Shown here one piece after another: positions 44,684-53,495 of a stretch of DNA of 64,000 nt (position 1 is the stretch's first letter; the number at the start of each line of letters is the position of its first letter). The position numbers were made by a program, and so were the translations under genes. Under the pieces are notes generated by a model, which saw nothing but the letters and a program-made list of their open reading frames with translations, was not told the origin of the DNA and did not search any database. The DNA lies in the NCBI GenBank assembly GCA_020249865.1, contig JADCEV010000012.1, positions 42,239-106,238 of the forward strand, in the 5' to 3' direction. Source of the DNA: Roseomonas sp. Lineage in GTDB: Bacteria; Pseudomonadota; Alphaproteobacteria; Acetobacterales; Acetobacteraceae.

Positions 44684-45664
44684 ATGAATAGCTTCCATCG
44701 CCGCTCCCTTTTGGCGCTGAGCGCCGGGCTCGCCGCAAGCCCAGGCGCCCTGCGCGCGCAAGCCGCTTGGCCGGATCGGCCGGTGCGGATCATTTGCGCC
44801 TTTCCTGGGGGCTCGACGCCAGACCTTGCGGCGCGGGCGATTGCGCCGCATTTGCAGCAGGTGCTGGGCCAGCCGGTGATTGTGGAAAACCGCGCCGGCG
44901 GTGGCGGGCATATCGGCACGGAAGCCGTGGCGCGCGCGACCGATGGGCATACGTTGGGGGTGACAATTGGCGGCCCCGGCAGCACGGCGAAAATCCTGAA
45001 CCCGGCGCTTGGCTATGATCCGGCGACTGATCTGGCGCCGATCAGCCTTTTGGCGCGGCTGCCCTTTGTGCTGGTGGTGCATCCTTCGGTACCCGTACGC
45101 AATGCTGCCGAGTTTGTTGCCTTCGCCAAGGCCAATCCGGGCAAGATCAGCTATGCCTCCACCGGGCCTGGCACGCTTTCCCATCTGGTGATGGAAGATT
45201 TGGCGGCGTCTCAAGGTTTTGAGGCGGTGCATGTGCCCTATCGTGCGGTCGGTCAGGCGGTGTTGGATTTGGTCGCCGGGCGCATTCAGGCGTTTTTCGC
45301 CGCGACCGGCGGTGTGCTTGGCCAGGTGCGCGATGGTTCCGTGCGTGCCCTAGCGGTGACGAGCGCTGAGCGTTTCCCCGCTTTGCCTGAAGTACCGACT
45401 TTGGCGGAAGCGGGTGTGCCTTCCGATCCTGCCATTGCCTGGATTGGGCTTTTCGCGCCGGCGGGCTTCCCGGCGGATCGCATCACGCGGCTGGCAGAGG
45501 AAACTGGCAAGGCGCTTGCGGTGCCTGATCAACGTCGCGCTTTGGAAACCGCGGGCTTTACCGTGGTGGGCAGCGATACGGAGACTTTCCGCGCGCTGCT
45601 CGCTTCCGATATTGCGCGCTGGGGCGGCCTGATTCGCCGGCTGGGGCTGAAGCCGGAAAGCTGA
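44684..45664 (+). CDS. TctC/Bug-family transporter receptor (C)
   Basis: A 326-residue receptor in tandem with receptor B, 80 bp downstream. Twin-arginine-like signal HRRSLLALSAG, cleavage near ALRAQA, then the blocks FPGGSTPDLAAR, ENRAGGGGHIGTEAV and PYRAVGQAVLDLVAG. It is diverged from B throughout, so the pair is not a recent duplication. The ribosome site before ATG 44684 is weak. It ends 1 bp from the convergent flavodoxin-like gene. Confidence 0.9.
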   Translation: MNSFHRRSLLALSAGLAASPGALRAQAAWPDRPVRIICAFPGGSTPDLAARAIAPHLQQVLGQPVIVENRAGGGGHIGTEAVARATDGHTLGVTIGGPGSTAKILNPALGYDPATDLAPISLLARLPFVLVVHPSVPVRNAAEFVAFAKANPGKISYASTGPGTLSHLVMEDLAASQGFEAVHVPYRAVGQAVLDLVAGRIQAFFAATGGVLGQVRDGSVRALAVTSAERFPALPEVPTLAEAGVPSDPAIAWIGLFAPAGFPADRITRLAEETGKALAVPDQRRALETAGFTVVGSDTETFRALLASDIARWGGLIRRLGLKPES

Positions 45665-45665
45665 A

Positions 45666-46157
45666 TCAAAAAATTCCGGTAGCAAGCCCGGCAGCGAAAG
45701 CGGCGCCGAGTTCTTCGCAACGCGCAAGGTCCTCTCTGCTGATAATCTTGGGCGCAGCAATGGCTTCCGGCGTTTGCGCGCCCGTGATCACGATTAGCGG
45801 CTCCGCAATCGGCTTCAACCGCCAGCCGGTCGCAATGCGCGCAATCTGCCGCGCCGCACCCGTGCCATCCGATCCGGCGCAGATCATCGTCGCGTAAGGT
45901 CGGCCCTGGATTTGATCGAGCAGCGGATAGTAGCAGCGATCAAAAAAATCCTTCATCACGCCGGCCATACTGGCCAGGTTTTCCGGTGTGGCGAAAATAT
46001 AGCCATCGGCGGCCAGCAAGTCCTCTGGCGCCGCTTCGGTGGCATGCAGCCCGCCGACAGCGGTATGGCCTTCCGCCATGGCGCCTTCCAACGCCGCTTG
46101 TGCCATCTGCCGCGCGCCATCGGTCATGGAATGGTGGATAACGAGAAGCGTCTTCAT
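45666..46157 (-). CDS. Flavodoxin-like/NADPH-dependent FMN reductase-type protein
   Basis: A 163-residue flavodoxin-fold protein. The N-terminal phosphate loop lies in VIHHSMTDGARQMAQAA (about residues 7-23), and the FMN-contacting segment is IFATPENLASMAGVMKDFFDRC near residue 55. It overlaps the arsJ stop by ATGA (46154-46157) and is therefore the third gene of the GAPDH-arsJ unit. Its sequence does not show the GSLR-type start of ArsH. A redox role in arsenic metabolism is possible from context only. Confidence 0.8.
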   Translation of the reverse strand: MKTLLVIHHSMTDGARQMAQAALEGAMAEGHTAVGGLHATEAAPEDLLAADGYIFATPENLASMAGVMKDFFDRCYYPLLDQIQGRPYATMICAGSDGTGAARQIARIATGWRLKPIAEPLIVITGAQTPEAIAAPKIISREDLARCEELGAAFAAGLATGIF

Positions 46158-47368
46158 GCCGGTTCAGCGTAAGCACCCCGTTCCTGCGGCAGCAAGAGCG
46201 TAATCGCCCAACAAAGCCCAAGCATCACCGCCGCACCCGCCAAGGCGCCCATGATGCCCGCCATTTGATAGAGCAAGCCTGACAGCAGCGTACCGGCAAA
46301 ACGCCCGGCAGCATTGGCGCCGTAGTAGAAGCCGACATCCTCGGCAGCTTTTTTGGAGCCGGCATAAGCCAGGATGAGATAGGAATGCAGTGAGGAATTC
46401 ACTGCAAAGGCAAAGCCAAAAACCAAAAGCCCAAGCACGAGCACCAGATCGGCGCGGCCAAGCTGCAACCAAAGTGCTGCCATCAGCGCGGGTGGTATGA
46501 CCGCCAGGCCAAGGCACCAAAGTCGTGCCGCCGGCACCTCGGCACTCAGCCCATCAGCGCTGCGCTGGATGAGTGATGGTACAGCTGCCTGCACCAGCCC
46601 ATAGCCAATGGTCCAAATGGCGAGGAAACCGCCCATCGCCGCAAAGCTCCAACCCGAAGAATAGAGAAACACGGGAAGGGCCACGACAAACCAGACATCG
46701 CGTGCGCCAAACAGCAAAACGCGCGCGGCCGCTAGCAGATTGACGCCGCGATCCCGCGCCATGAATTCGCGCATGGAGGCAGACGCCTTGGCCTTGCCCA
46801 TCATCGGCGGCAGGGAAGCCACAACGCCCAGCAGCACCAAGCCGAGCAGCGCGGCCATCAGCCAAAGCGCGCCCTGAAAGCCGAGCGCTTCCAGCAATAC
46901 GCCGCCTAGGAAAAACCCGACACCTTTCATGGCGTTCTTGCTGCCGGTGAACCAGGCGACCCAGCGGAACAGCCGGCCCGAGCCATCACCCGCCGTGATT
47001 TTGATCGCGGATTTTGACGCGGTTTTGGTGATGTCCTTCGCAATGCCGCAAATGCCTTGCGCCAGCACCACCCAGACCAGTGCCATGGCCGGCACCCAAT
47101 GCGACGATAACGCTGACAGCATCAGGAAACCCGCGATTTGTGCGGTAAGCCCCACCGCCAACATGCGCGCAATGCCAAAGCGTGTCGCCAGCCAGCCGCC
47201 GATAAGATTCGCACCAATCCCTGCCGCCTCATACAGCAAAAACAGAAACGCCAGCGCGAAGGGCGAATAGCCAAGCTTGTGGAAATAGAGCAGCACCAGC
47301 ATGCGCAAAGCGCCATCAGTCAGCGTAAAACCCCAATAGGCAGCGGTGACGATGGCGTAGTTGCGCAT
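46154..47368 (-). CDS. arsJ: Organoarsenical efflux MFS transporter ArsJ
   Basis: Twelve-segment major facilitator that exports 1-arseno-3-phosphoglycerate, the unstable product made from arsenate by a dedicated GAPDH. The 404-residue sequence begins MRNYAIVTAAYWGFTLTDGA, the hallmark start of ArsJ, and the adjacent gene encodes the expected GAPDH. Other conserved blocks are KDITKTASKSAIK near residue 120 and NSSLHSYLILAYA near residue 320. ATG 47368 lies 1 nt after the gap stop; the frame open to 47470 merely overlaps gap. Confidence 0.92.
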   Translation of the reverse strand: MRNYAIVTAAYWGFTLTDGALRMLVLLYFHKLGYSPFALAFLFLLYEAAGIGANLIGGWLATRFGIARMLAVGLTAQIAGFLMLSALSSHWVPAMALVWVVLAQGICGIAKDITKTASKSAIKITAGDGSGRLFRWVAWFTGSKNAMKGVGFFLGGVLLEALGFQGALWLMAALLGLVLLGVVASLPPMMGKAKASASMREFMARDRGVNLLAAARVLLFGARDVWFVVALPVFLYSSGWSFAAMGGFLAIWTIGYGLVQAAVPSLIQRSADGLSAEVPAARLWCLGLAVIPPALMAALWLQLGRADLVLVLGLLVFGFAFAVNSSLHSYLILAYAGSKKAAEDVGFYYGANAAGRFAGTLLSGLLYQMAGIMGALAGAAVMLGLCWAITLLLPQERGAYAEPA

Positions 47369-47369
47369 G

Positions 47370-48419
47370 TCAGATGCCGCGCGCTTCCATGATACAGGCC
47401 AGATCCACCATGCGGCAGGCATAGCCCATTTCATTGTCATACCAGGCATAGATTTTCGCCATGGTGCCATCCGTCACCAAGGTTGATGGCGCATCAATAA
47501 TGGAACTCCGCGTATCCCGCGCGTAATCCGCGGAAACCAGGGGCCGGTCCTCATAGCCCAAAATGCCGGCCAGCGGGCCAACGGCCGCGGCACGGAACAG
47601 CGCGTTCAATTCCTCGGCACTGGTGGCGCGCTGCAATTCAAACACGCAATCGGTGAGGGAAGCATTCAAAACAGGCGCGCGCACCGCATGGCCATTCAGC
47701 TTGCCCTTCAATTCGGGATAGATCAGCGCAATCGCTGTTGCACTCCCGGTGGTAGTAGGTTGCAAGGACAGCATGGCGGAACGTGCGCGGCGCAAATCCT
47801 TATGCGGCGCATCTGTCACCACATTGGTATTGGTGGGGTCATGGATGGTGGTGATCTGCCCATGCCTGATGCCAATCGCCTCATGCACCACCTTCACCAC
47901 GGGGGCGAGGCAATTGGTGGTGCAGGATGCGGCGGTGACAATCGGATGGCGCGCTGGATCATAAAGCGCGTCATTCACGCCAACCACGATATTGAGCACC
48001 GATGCTTCCTTGACCGGTGCAGCGACAATCACGCGTTTCGCCCCGCGGTCCAGATGGCCGCGCAAAGTGGCCTCCGTCAGGAATTTGCCGCTGCATTCCA
48101 GCACCAGATCAACGCCAAGATCACCCCAGGGAATCGCTGCCGGTGTCGTGTGTTCCGTGAAGCCGATGCGCTTGTCGCCAATGCGAAACCCATCCGCGCC
48201 TTCCGCCGCGATAGGCGCGCGCCAACGACCCTGCACGCTATCGAAGGTGAGCAAATGTGCGGTGGCTGCCGCGCCGCCCTTCACCTCATTCACATGCACA
48301 ATATCCAGCCGATTGTCGCGGCGCGGATCATCCTCACCACGCTCCGCCGCACCGAAAGCGGCGCGAAATGCCAGGCGGCCAATGCGGCCCATGCCATTGA
48401 TGCCAACCCTCATGCGCAT
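47370..48419 (-). CDS. gap: ArsJ-associated glyceraldehyde-3-phosphate dehydrogenase
   Basis: A 349-residue GAPDH. Catalytic Cys166 lies in ASCTTNC, with His193 in [10 protein letters not shown], and the NAD motif is [10 protein letters not shown]. The segment [20 protein letters not shown] is typical of the arsenic-operon GAPDHs rather than the glycolytic enzyme. It would use arsenate in place of phosphate to make 1-arseno-3-phosphoglycerate for export by ArsJ, encoded immediately downstream. Starts at residue 1 or 3 are both possible. No ArsR gene or ArsR-like operator is recognised in the 84 bp upstream. Confidence 0.92.
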   Translation of the reverse strand: MRMRVGINGMGRIGRLAFRAAFGAAERGEDDPRRDNRLDIVHVNEVKGGAAATAHLLTFDSVQGRWRAPIAAEGADGFRIGDKRIGFTEHTTPAAIPWGDLGVDLVLECSGKFLTEATLRGHLDRGAKRVIVAAPVKEASVLNIVVGVNDALYDPARHPIVTAASCTTNCLAPVVKVVHEAIGIRHGQITTIHDPTNTNVVTDAPHKDLRRARSAMLSLQPTTTGSATAIALIYPELKGKLNGHAVRAPVLNASLTDCVFELQRATSAEELNALFRAAAVGPLAGILGYEDRPLVSADYARDTRSSIIDAPSTLVTDGTMAKIYAWYDNEMGYACRMVDLACIMEARGI

Positions 48420-48503
48420 ACCTCCTGCCTGGCGCCTTCAGGTTGGTGGCATAGCGCAGGCGGTGATCCTGGTATGTGAAAATTTTATGACAGGGCGGGC
48501 GCC

Positions 48504-49610
48504 CTACCAGCCATTTACCCGATCCCAGACGGCAATCACCTCATCCCCGCCATCCACCACGTAATAACGGTCGTGCGCGGCGACGGTCAGGCAGGTGTGG
48601 TTTGGCGCCACGCGCACCAGGGCGCCAACAGGAAGCTCCGCAAAGGGCAGCGGGCCTGCGCCGCGCACTTCGCCATGTTCCTGATGGGTGCGCGTGACAA
48701 TCGCCTCCCCAAAGGACCATTTGCCATGCCGGTCCAGCATGACGCCGAAGCCAAGATCCTTCGGCGCCGCCTGGGTGCTGCGATCCTTAGACAGCGCAAT
48801 CCCGCCCGCATCAATCAGCACCGCATTGCGATCCTGCTTGCGGGAGGTAACGGCGGAAAGCACCGTCACCGCGATATCTTCCATGCCATGCGTGCCGATC
48901 TGGCCCTGGAACAAATCGCCGAACATATAGACACCGGCGCGAATATCCGTGATGCCCGCCATGGATTGTCCATACAGTGCGGTGGGCGAAGACCCGGCCG
49001 AGACAACGCGCGGCGTAATCCCCATGCCGCGCAAGCGCTCGGCCGCCAGCACGGCACCGGCGCGTTCGGCTTCCGCCACTTTGCGCATGCCGTCTTCGCT
49101 GCGTTCCGCATAGGAATGCCCGGCATGGGTCATGATGCCGGCGCATTTTGTTCCAAGGCGCTGGGCGATTTCCGCGAGCTTGTCCGAATCCGGCGCAATG
49201 CCGCCGCGGCCTTCGCCGCAATCAACCTCAATCAAGGTGGGCAGAATACCGGGATGGGCGGCGATGGCACTGGCGACATCCGCATCATCGGTGATGATCT
49301 TCACGTCATTGCCCTGCGCGTTCAGTGCGGCAATCGCGTCCAGCTTTTGGGGCGTGATGCCGACTGCGTAGATCTGATCGCGATAGCCACCACCGGCGAA
49401 ATACCGTGCCTCGGCGACGGTGCTGACGGTGATCGGCCCCTGATCCGGTGCGGCAAGTGCGGCCACCGCCAGGCTTTTCGCCGTTTTCATATGCGGGCGC
49501 AGCTTCAGGCCAGGATGCCGCGCCACAGCATCAGCCATGCGCGCCAGATTGCGCTTCAAAATGCCAAGTTCCAGCACCAGGCAAGGGGTGTGCAGATCAT
49601 CCAGCTTCAT
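48504..49610 (-). CDS. DSD1-family PLP enzyme (D-threonine aldolase/D-serine dehydratase-like)
   Basis: A 368-residue fold-type III PLP enzyme. The PLP-binding Lys lies in RPHMKTAKS near residue 42, and the C-terminal NHTCLTVAAHD carries the His and Cys that bind zinc or manganese in this family. Activities in the family include D-threonine aldolase, D-serine dehydratase, D-threo-3-hydroxyaspartate dehydratase and the beta-hydroxyaspartate aldolase BhcC. The partner iminosuccinate reductase and aminotransferase genes of the BHA cycle are not here. It overlaps the M81 gene by ATGA (49607-49610) and is last of a three-gene coupled unit. Confidence 0.88.
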   Translation of the reverse strand: MKLDDLHTPCLVLELGILKRNLARMADAVARHPGLKLRPHMKTAKSLAVAALAAPDQGPITVSTVAEARYFAGGGYRDQIYAVGITPQKLDAIAALNAQGNDVKIITDDADVASAIAAHPGILPTLIEVDCGEGRGGIAPDSDKLAEIAQRLGTKCAGIMTHAGHSYAERSEDGMRKVAEAERAGAVLAAERLRGMGITPRVVSAGSSPTALYGQSMAGITDIRAGVYMFGDLFQGQIGTHGMEDIAVTVLSAVTSRKQDRNAVLIDAGGIALSKDRSTQAAPKDLGFGVMLDRHGKWSFGEAIVTRTHQEHGEVRGAGPLPFAELPVGALVRVAPNHTCLTVAAHDRYYVVDGGDEVIAVWDRVNGW

Positions 49611-51112
49611 GGCCAGCGCGCTTCCTTATCAATCGGCAAAACAGGTCTTGGCATATGCTTCCAGTCAAAGCGCGTCAGGATCGGCGAGGTAAGGCCGGGG
49701 CAATCAACCTCGACAATCTGTTCATGCTTGAAGAATTCATCAAAGCCGCCACGGAAATGCCCGCGCGATTTCACCACCACGGCGCGCGCCTTAGCCACAT
49801 CCAAGCCGAGATGTTCGAAGAAGGCCGGATCGGCGCATTGCGTGCGAATGGAAATCACCACTACGGTGATGCCACCCATCTTGATCGCTGCCGTGGCGCC
49901 AAGTGTCATGGCGGTGCCGGCGAAAATGCCGCGCCGGCCGGTCACGCGGCCATCGGAAAGCGCCACTACTTCCGCTTCCGCACTGAAGGGCTTGCTGAAG
50001 GGATCATCGGCAGCGACATCGCGGTTGAAGCGCGCCGTGAAGCGGGCACCCTTGCCAAGCTTGTGGGCTTCCGCCGCCAAGGCGGGGTCATGGATCACAC
50101 CCACCAGGCAATCCTGTACGCCGGCGCGATGGAAGGCTTCCAGAATCCACATGGTATTGCCGCGCCCGCCGCCGCCCGGATTATCGGCAACATCAGCGAA
50201 AGCCAGCGGCACGGGGCTATGCAGCGCCTTTTGCGTCGCATCTTCCAAAGCGGTCAGATTGGCGATGAAGCGCCCGCGCCTTTCCCAAATGGCGGCACCA
50301 ATCCGATCGGCCAGCGTTTCTGCCGCTGCCTTATCTGTCGCGGTGATGATCACCGCCATGCCATTGAAGGGCGTGTCGCCATAGGCAAAGCCGCCCATGA
50401 TGGAAACATTGGCAATGCGCTGATCTTGTGCCGCCCATTCCTGGCCGAGGTTGATGACCTCAGCATAGGGCCCCTGCGCGGTCAGCATGGAAACGGTAGG
50501 CGCCACAATCGGCAAGCGGCGGAAGGCGCGGTAGAACCGCTCACCAGCCAAAAGCCGGCGCATGAGTGCGGCACTTTCCGCGCCGCGTTCGCGCATATCC
50601 AAATGCGGATTGGTGCGATAGCCGACAAAGGCATCGGTCAGCGCCACCATGCGGTCCGATACATTCGCATGCAGATCATAGGAACACACAAGCGGCACAT
50701 CACCCAATATGTCGCGAATCAGCGCCTGCAAGCTGCCTTCCGGGTCAAGATCAGCGGTGGCGAGACCCGCGCCATGCAGCACGCAATAAACGCCATCCAC
50801 GCGGCCTTTCAGCGCCGCCAGCCCTTCGCGCCATTGCTGCATGAAGCCATCGAAAACGCTTTGCTCCACCGGCCCATTGGGTTCCGCCATGGCGAGCAGA
50901 ATGGGGCAGGGTTGCCAAGCACCACTGGCCTCCATGGCAGTAACAAAGCCCGGCATTTCGCCCAAGGCGGCCGGGGCGGCAGAACGCGCATCAGTCACGA
51001 TGGTATCGCCCGCAATCAGGCAGCGCGTTTCGAAATCCCGCAAGGTCGCCGGGGGTGCAAAGCGGTTGCATTCAATGGAAAAGCCCAAAAGGGCAATGCG
51101 CGGCCCGGCCAT
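49607..51112 (-). CDS. M81-family (MlrC-like) metallopeptidase
   Basis: A 501-residue protein of the MlrC family, named after the enzyme that degrades linearised microcystin fragments. It has an N-terminal GFSIECNRFAPPATL, the metal-site block CSYDLHANVSDRM near residue 163 (Asp and His ligands), TNPHLDMRERG near residue 187, and the C-terminal domain with DNPGGGGRGNT and KSRGHFRGGFDEFF. Most bacterial members lie outside microcystin pathways and have no proven substrate. It starts within the stop of the threonine-synthase-like gene (TGATG) and overlaps the DSD1-type gene, so all three are coupled. Confidence 0.9.
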   Translation of the reverse strand: MAGPRIALLGFSIECNRFAPPATLRDFETRCLIAGDTIVTDARSAAPAALGEMPGFVTAMEASGAWQPCPILLAMAEPNGPVEQSVFDGFMQQWREGLAALKGRVDGVYCVLHGAGLATADLDPEGSLQALIRDILGDVPLVCSYDLHANVSDRMVALTDAFVGYRTNPHLDMRERGAESAALMRRLLAGERFYRAFRRLPIVAPTVSMLTAQGPYAEVINLGQEWAAQDQRIANVSIMGGFAYGDTPFNGMAVIITATDKAAAETLADRIGAAIWERRGRFIANLTALEDATQKALHSPVPLAFADVADNPGGGGRGNTMWILEAFHRAGVQDCLVGVIHDPALAAEAHKLGKGARFTARFNRDVAADDPFSKPFSAEAEVVALSDGRVTGRRGIFAGTAMTLGATAAIKMGGITVVVISIRTQCADPAFFEHLGLDVAKARAVVVKSRGHFRGGFDEFFKHEQIVEVDCPGLTSPILTRFDWKHMPRPVLPIDKEARWP

Positions 51113-52242
51113 CAGATGGCTACCCCCAAAAGTTCAGCGATACGCGGCGTGGATTTCAGCCCGGTGCCGGTCAGCACCACCACGGTGGTTTCATCGGCTC
51201 GGATCGTGCCGGCTTCCAGCAATTTCACGAAAGCCGCCGCTGCTTGCGCGCAAGTCGGTTCCACATAAATGCCGGTGCGCGCCAGATCGAGTGTGGCGGC
51301 GCCGATCTCAGCCTCACTCAACATCACTGCGCCACCTTGGCTTTCCTGCAAAACGGCTATGACTTCCTGCGTGCGGATTGGCTGCGCAATGGCGGTGCCT
51401 TCCGCAATGGTGGGTACCGCTGCCACCGCCGGCTGCTTCAGGAAGGCGCGCGCAATCGGTGCACAATTTTCCGGCTGAGCGGCGAAAATGCGCGGCAGTT
51501 TGGTGATCTCACCGGCGCGCTGCAATTCGGCAAAACCGACGCCGCAGCCGAGCACATTGGACCCGGCGCCGCAGGGCACAATCACATTATCTGGCGCGAC
51601 AAACCCCAAATCTTCCCAGAGTTCATAGGCCAAGGTCTTTGTGCCATGCAGGAAAAAGGGGTGCCAATTATGGCTGGCATAGAAAATATCAGCAGCCTGG
51701 CGCAAAGCCTCATCCGCGCAATCCTGGCGGCTGCCTGGCACTAATTCGATCTCGGCACCTGAAGCGCGTGATTGCACGGTCTTGGCGGGGGAGGTTGAAG
51801 CCGGCACCAGAATCTTCGCGCGCATCCCGCCCGCAGCGGCATAGGCCGCAACCGCGGCCCCACCATTGCCAGACGAATCTTCTAGCACATGCGTCACACC
51901 CTGCGCGCGGAGCAGGGACAGCATCACGGAAGCCCCGCGATCCTTGAAGGACCCGGTCGGCATGAACCATTCGCATTTCACGAGCGCCGAGGCGCCCCCG
52001 ATCACGCGCGGCACCAGCGGCGAACAGCCTTCCCCCATGGTGATGGGGTCATCCGGCAGGAAGGGAAGTGCTGCGCCATAGCGCCAGAGCGAACGATCCT
52101 CAGTGCGGATCGCTGCGCGCGTGATGCCGGGGAGCGGCGTCAGCATCAGCGGGGCTTGGCCGTCGCCACACCAGCGCGGCGTGGCAAGTGGATAGGTAGC
52201 CCCGCTGCGGGGGTCCAGATAGGAAACGTCTGTCATGAGCAT
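51112..52242 (-). CDS. Threonine-synthase-like fold-type II PLP enzyme
   Basis: A 376-residue beta-family PLP enzyme. The Schiff-base Lys lies in MPTGSFKDRGASV near residue 98, the phosphate-contacting loop is SSGNGGAAVAAYA, and a second glycine loop is PCGAGSNVLG. It resembles threonine synthase and diaminopropionate ammonia-lyase/dehydratase relatives rather than the pathway ThrC, since no hom or thrB is near. Starts at 52242 and 52236 are both possible. A perfect inverted repeat ends 2 bp upstream of the former. First gene of the coupled unit with M81 and DSD1 genes. Confidence 0.85.
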   Translation of the reverse strand: MLMTDVSYLDPRSGATYPLATPRWCGDGQAPLMLTPLPGITRAAIRTEDRSLWRYGAALPFLPDDPITMGEGCSPLVPRVIGGASALVKCEWFMPTGSFKDRGASVMLSLLRAQGVTHVLEDSSGNGGAAVAAYAAAGGMRAKILVPASTSPAKTVQSRASGAEIELVPGSRQDCADEALRQAADIFYASHNWHPFFLHGTKTLAYELWEDLGFVAPDNVIVPCGAGSNVLGCGVGFAELQRAGEITKLPRIFAAQPENCAPIARAFLKQPAVAAVPTIAEGTAIAQPIRTQEVIAVLQESQGGAVMLSEAEIGAATLDLARTGIYVEPTCAQAAAAFVKLLEAGTIRADETTVVVLTGTGLKSTPRIAELLGVAI

Positions 52243-52244
52243 AA

Positions 52245-52268
52245 CATGATCCGTTTTGACGGATCATG
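52245..52268. promoter_or_regulatory. Perfect 10-bp inverted repeat at the divergent promoter, probable operator
   Basis: CATGATCCGT (52245-52254) and ACGGATCATG (52259-52268) are inverted around 4 nt. The site lies 2 bp from the minus-strand start at 52242 and 108 bp from the plus-strand M20 gene. It could be a regulator-binding site shared by both units, or an RNA hairpin that blocks initiation of the minus-strand gene. Confidence 0.55.
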
Positions 52269-52376
52269 CCATGCCCATGATTTGAGCGGCTGATTCACGG
52301 CTCCGGCGATGCCGCCTCCGCCGATCAGACGCTAACCTCGCTTGCCCTGCGCCGCGCCGCAAGGGATGCTGGGGGC

Positions 52377-53483
52377 ATGAGCAATGATGCCGAAGCCGTG
52401 ACCCGCCTCGCCGCCGATCTGGTGGCGATTGATAGCCGTTCCGCTGTCTCCAACCTGCCGATCGCTGATCGGATTGAAGCCGAATTGGCGGGGTTTGAGA
52501 TTGAACGGCTGGATTACACGGATGCGCAAGGTGTGGCGAAGCGCGCCCTTGTCGCGCATCGCGGCCCGCGCGGCGGTTACGCGCTATCCGGCCATATGGA
52601 TACGGTGCCGGAAACCAGCTGGACAGACCCGCCCTGGACGCCGCGCATCGCGGATGGCGTGCTGCATGGCCTCGGCAGTGTGGATATGAAGGGGCCGGTT
52701 GCGGCCTGCATCATCGCCGCACGCGGCCTGCCCGCCCATGTGCCGGCAACGCTGCTGCTGACAGCGGATGAGGAAACCAGCAAGCAGGGGGCGCGCATCA
52801 TCGCCGCGCAATCAAAGCTCGCGGCATCGCTTGGCTTGCAGGGGATTGTGGTGGCGGAACCAACAGCGCTGGCCCCCGTCCGCGGGCATCGCAGCCATAT
52901 CGAATATACGGCCATTGCACGCGGCGTGCAGGCGCATTCCTCCACCGGCAAGGGGCTGAACGCGAATTGGGCGCTGATTCCCTTCATGGCGGAAATGAAG
53001 GCCATTTATGAAAAGCTGCGCTTTGACCCGGCCTATCACGATGCGGCCTATGACCCGCCCTTTTCCGATTTCAATTTGGTGATCGATAATCACGGCACGG
53101 CAGTGAATGTCACGGTAGCGCAAGCGAGTGTGCGGATAAAATTCCGCCGCAGCCGGCGCATTGAGGTGAGCGACATCGAAGCCGCCGTGCAGGCCGCAGC
53201 GAAACGCGCAGGGTTGGAACTCACGGAACGGCGCGAAGGCACACCACCGGAATTGCCCACGGATCACCCGCTGATCCGCCTTGCGGAAAATGTTACCGGC
53301 AAGCCCGCCGCCACCGCCCCTTACGGCACCGATGCCAGCGAATTGCAGGATATCGCGCCCTGTGTGATTTTGGGCCCTGGCACCATCGCCGCCGCCCATA
53401 CGCCGCGCGAATGCGTGGCCTTGGCTGATCTGGCGGCGGCGGTGCCGATTTTCCGGCGGATGCTCTCCGCCGCCGGTACTTGA
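52377..53483 (+). CDS. M20-family deacylase/peptidase (ArgE/DapE-like)
   Basis: A 368-residue zinc amidohydrolase of the ArgE/DapE/ACY1 type. Metal ligands are visible in ALSGHMDTVP (His, Asp), GSVDMKGPVA (Asp) and LTADEETSKQG (Glu pair, catalytic and ligand), with AEPTALAPV and the C-terminal ILGPGTIAAAHTPRE (His). The lid domain carries GVQAHSSTGKG. It may deacylate N-acyl amino acids. The divergent orientation from a PLP-enzyme operon with a shared inverted repeat suggests a linked amino-acid pathway (inference). GGGGG lies just before ATG 52377. Confidence 0.88.
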   Translation: MSNDAEAVTRLAADLVAIDSRSAVSNLPIADRIEAELAGFEIERLDYTDAQGVAKRALVAHRGPRGGYALSGHMDTVPETSWTDPPWTPRIADGVLHGLGSVDMKGPVAACIIAARGLPAHVPATLLLTADEETSKQGARIIAAQSKLAASLGLQGIVVAEPTALAPVRGHRSHIEYTAIARGVQAHSSTGKGLNANWALIPFMAEMKAIYEKLRFDPAYHDAAYDPPFSDFNLVIDNHGTAVNVTVAQASVRIKFRRSRRIEVSDIEAAVQAAAKRAGLELTERREGTPPELPTDHPLIRLAENVTGKPAATAPYGTDASELQDIAPCVILGPGTIAAAHTPRECVALADLAAAVPIFRRMLSAAGT

Positions 53484-53495
53484 GGGAGCATAGCC

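Noticed and set aside
48573..50384. 603-codon plus-strand open frame
   Set aside because: Antisense shadow of the DSD1-family and M81 genes, with no recognisable domain.
49448..51268. 606-codon plus-strand open frame
   Set aside because: It lies antisense to the M81 and DSD1-family genes, which have clear family motifs. Its own translation is low-complexity and matches nothing I recognise. Long antisense frames are common at this GC content.
48504..52242. Beta-hydroxyaspartate cycle
   Set aside because: A BhcC-like fold and a fold-type II PLP enzyme are present, but the second looks threonine-synthase-like, an M81 gene intervenes, and BhcA and BhcD are absent.
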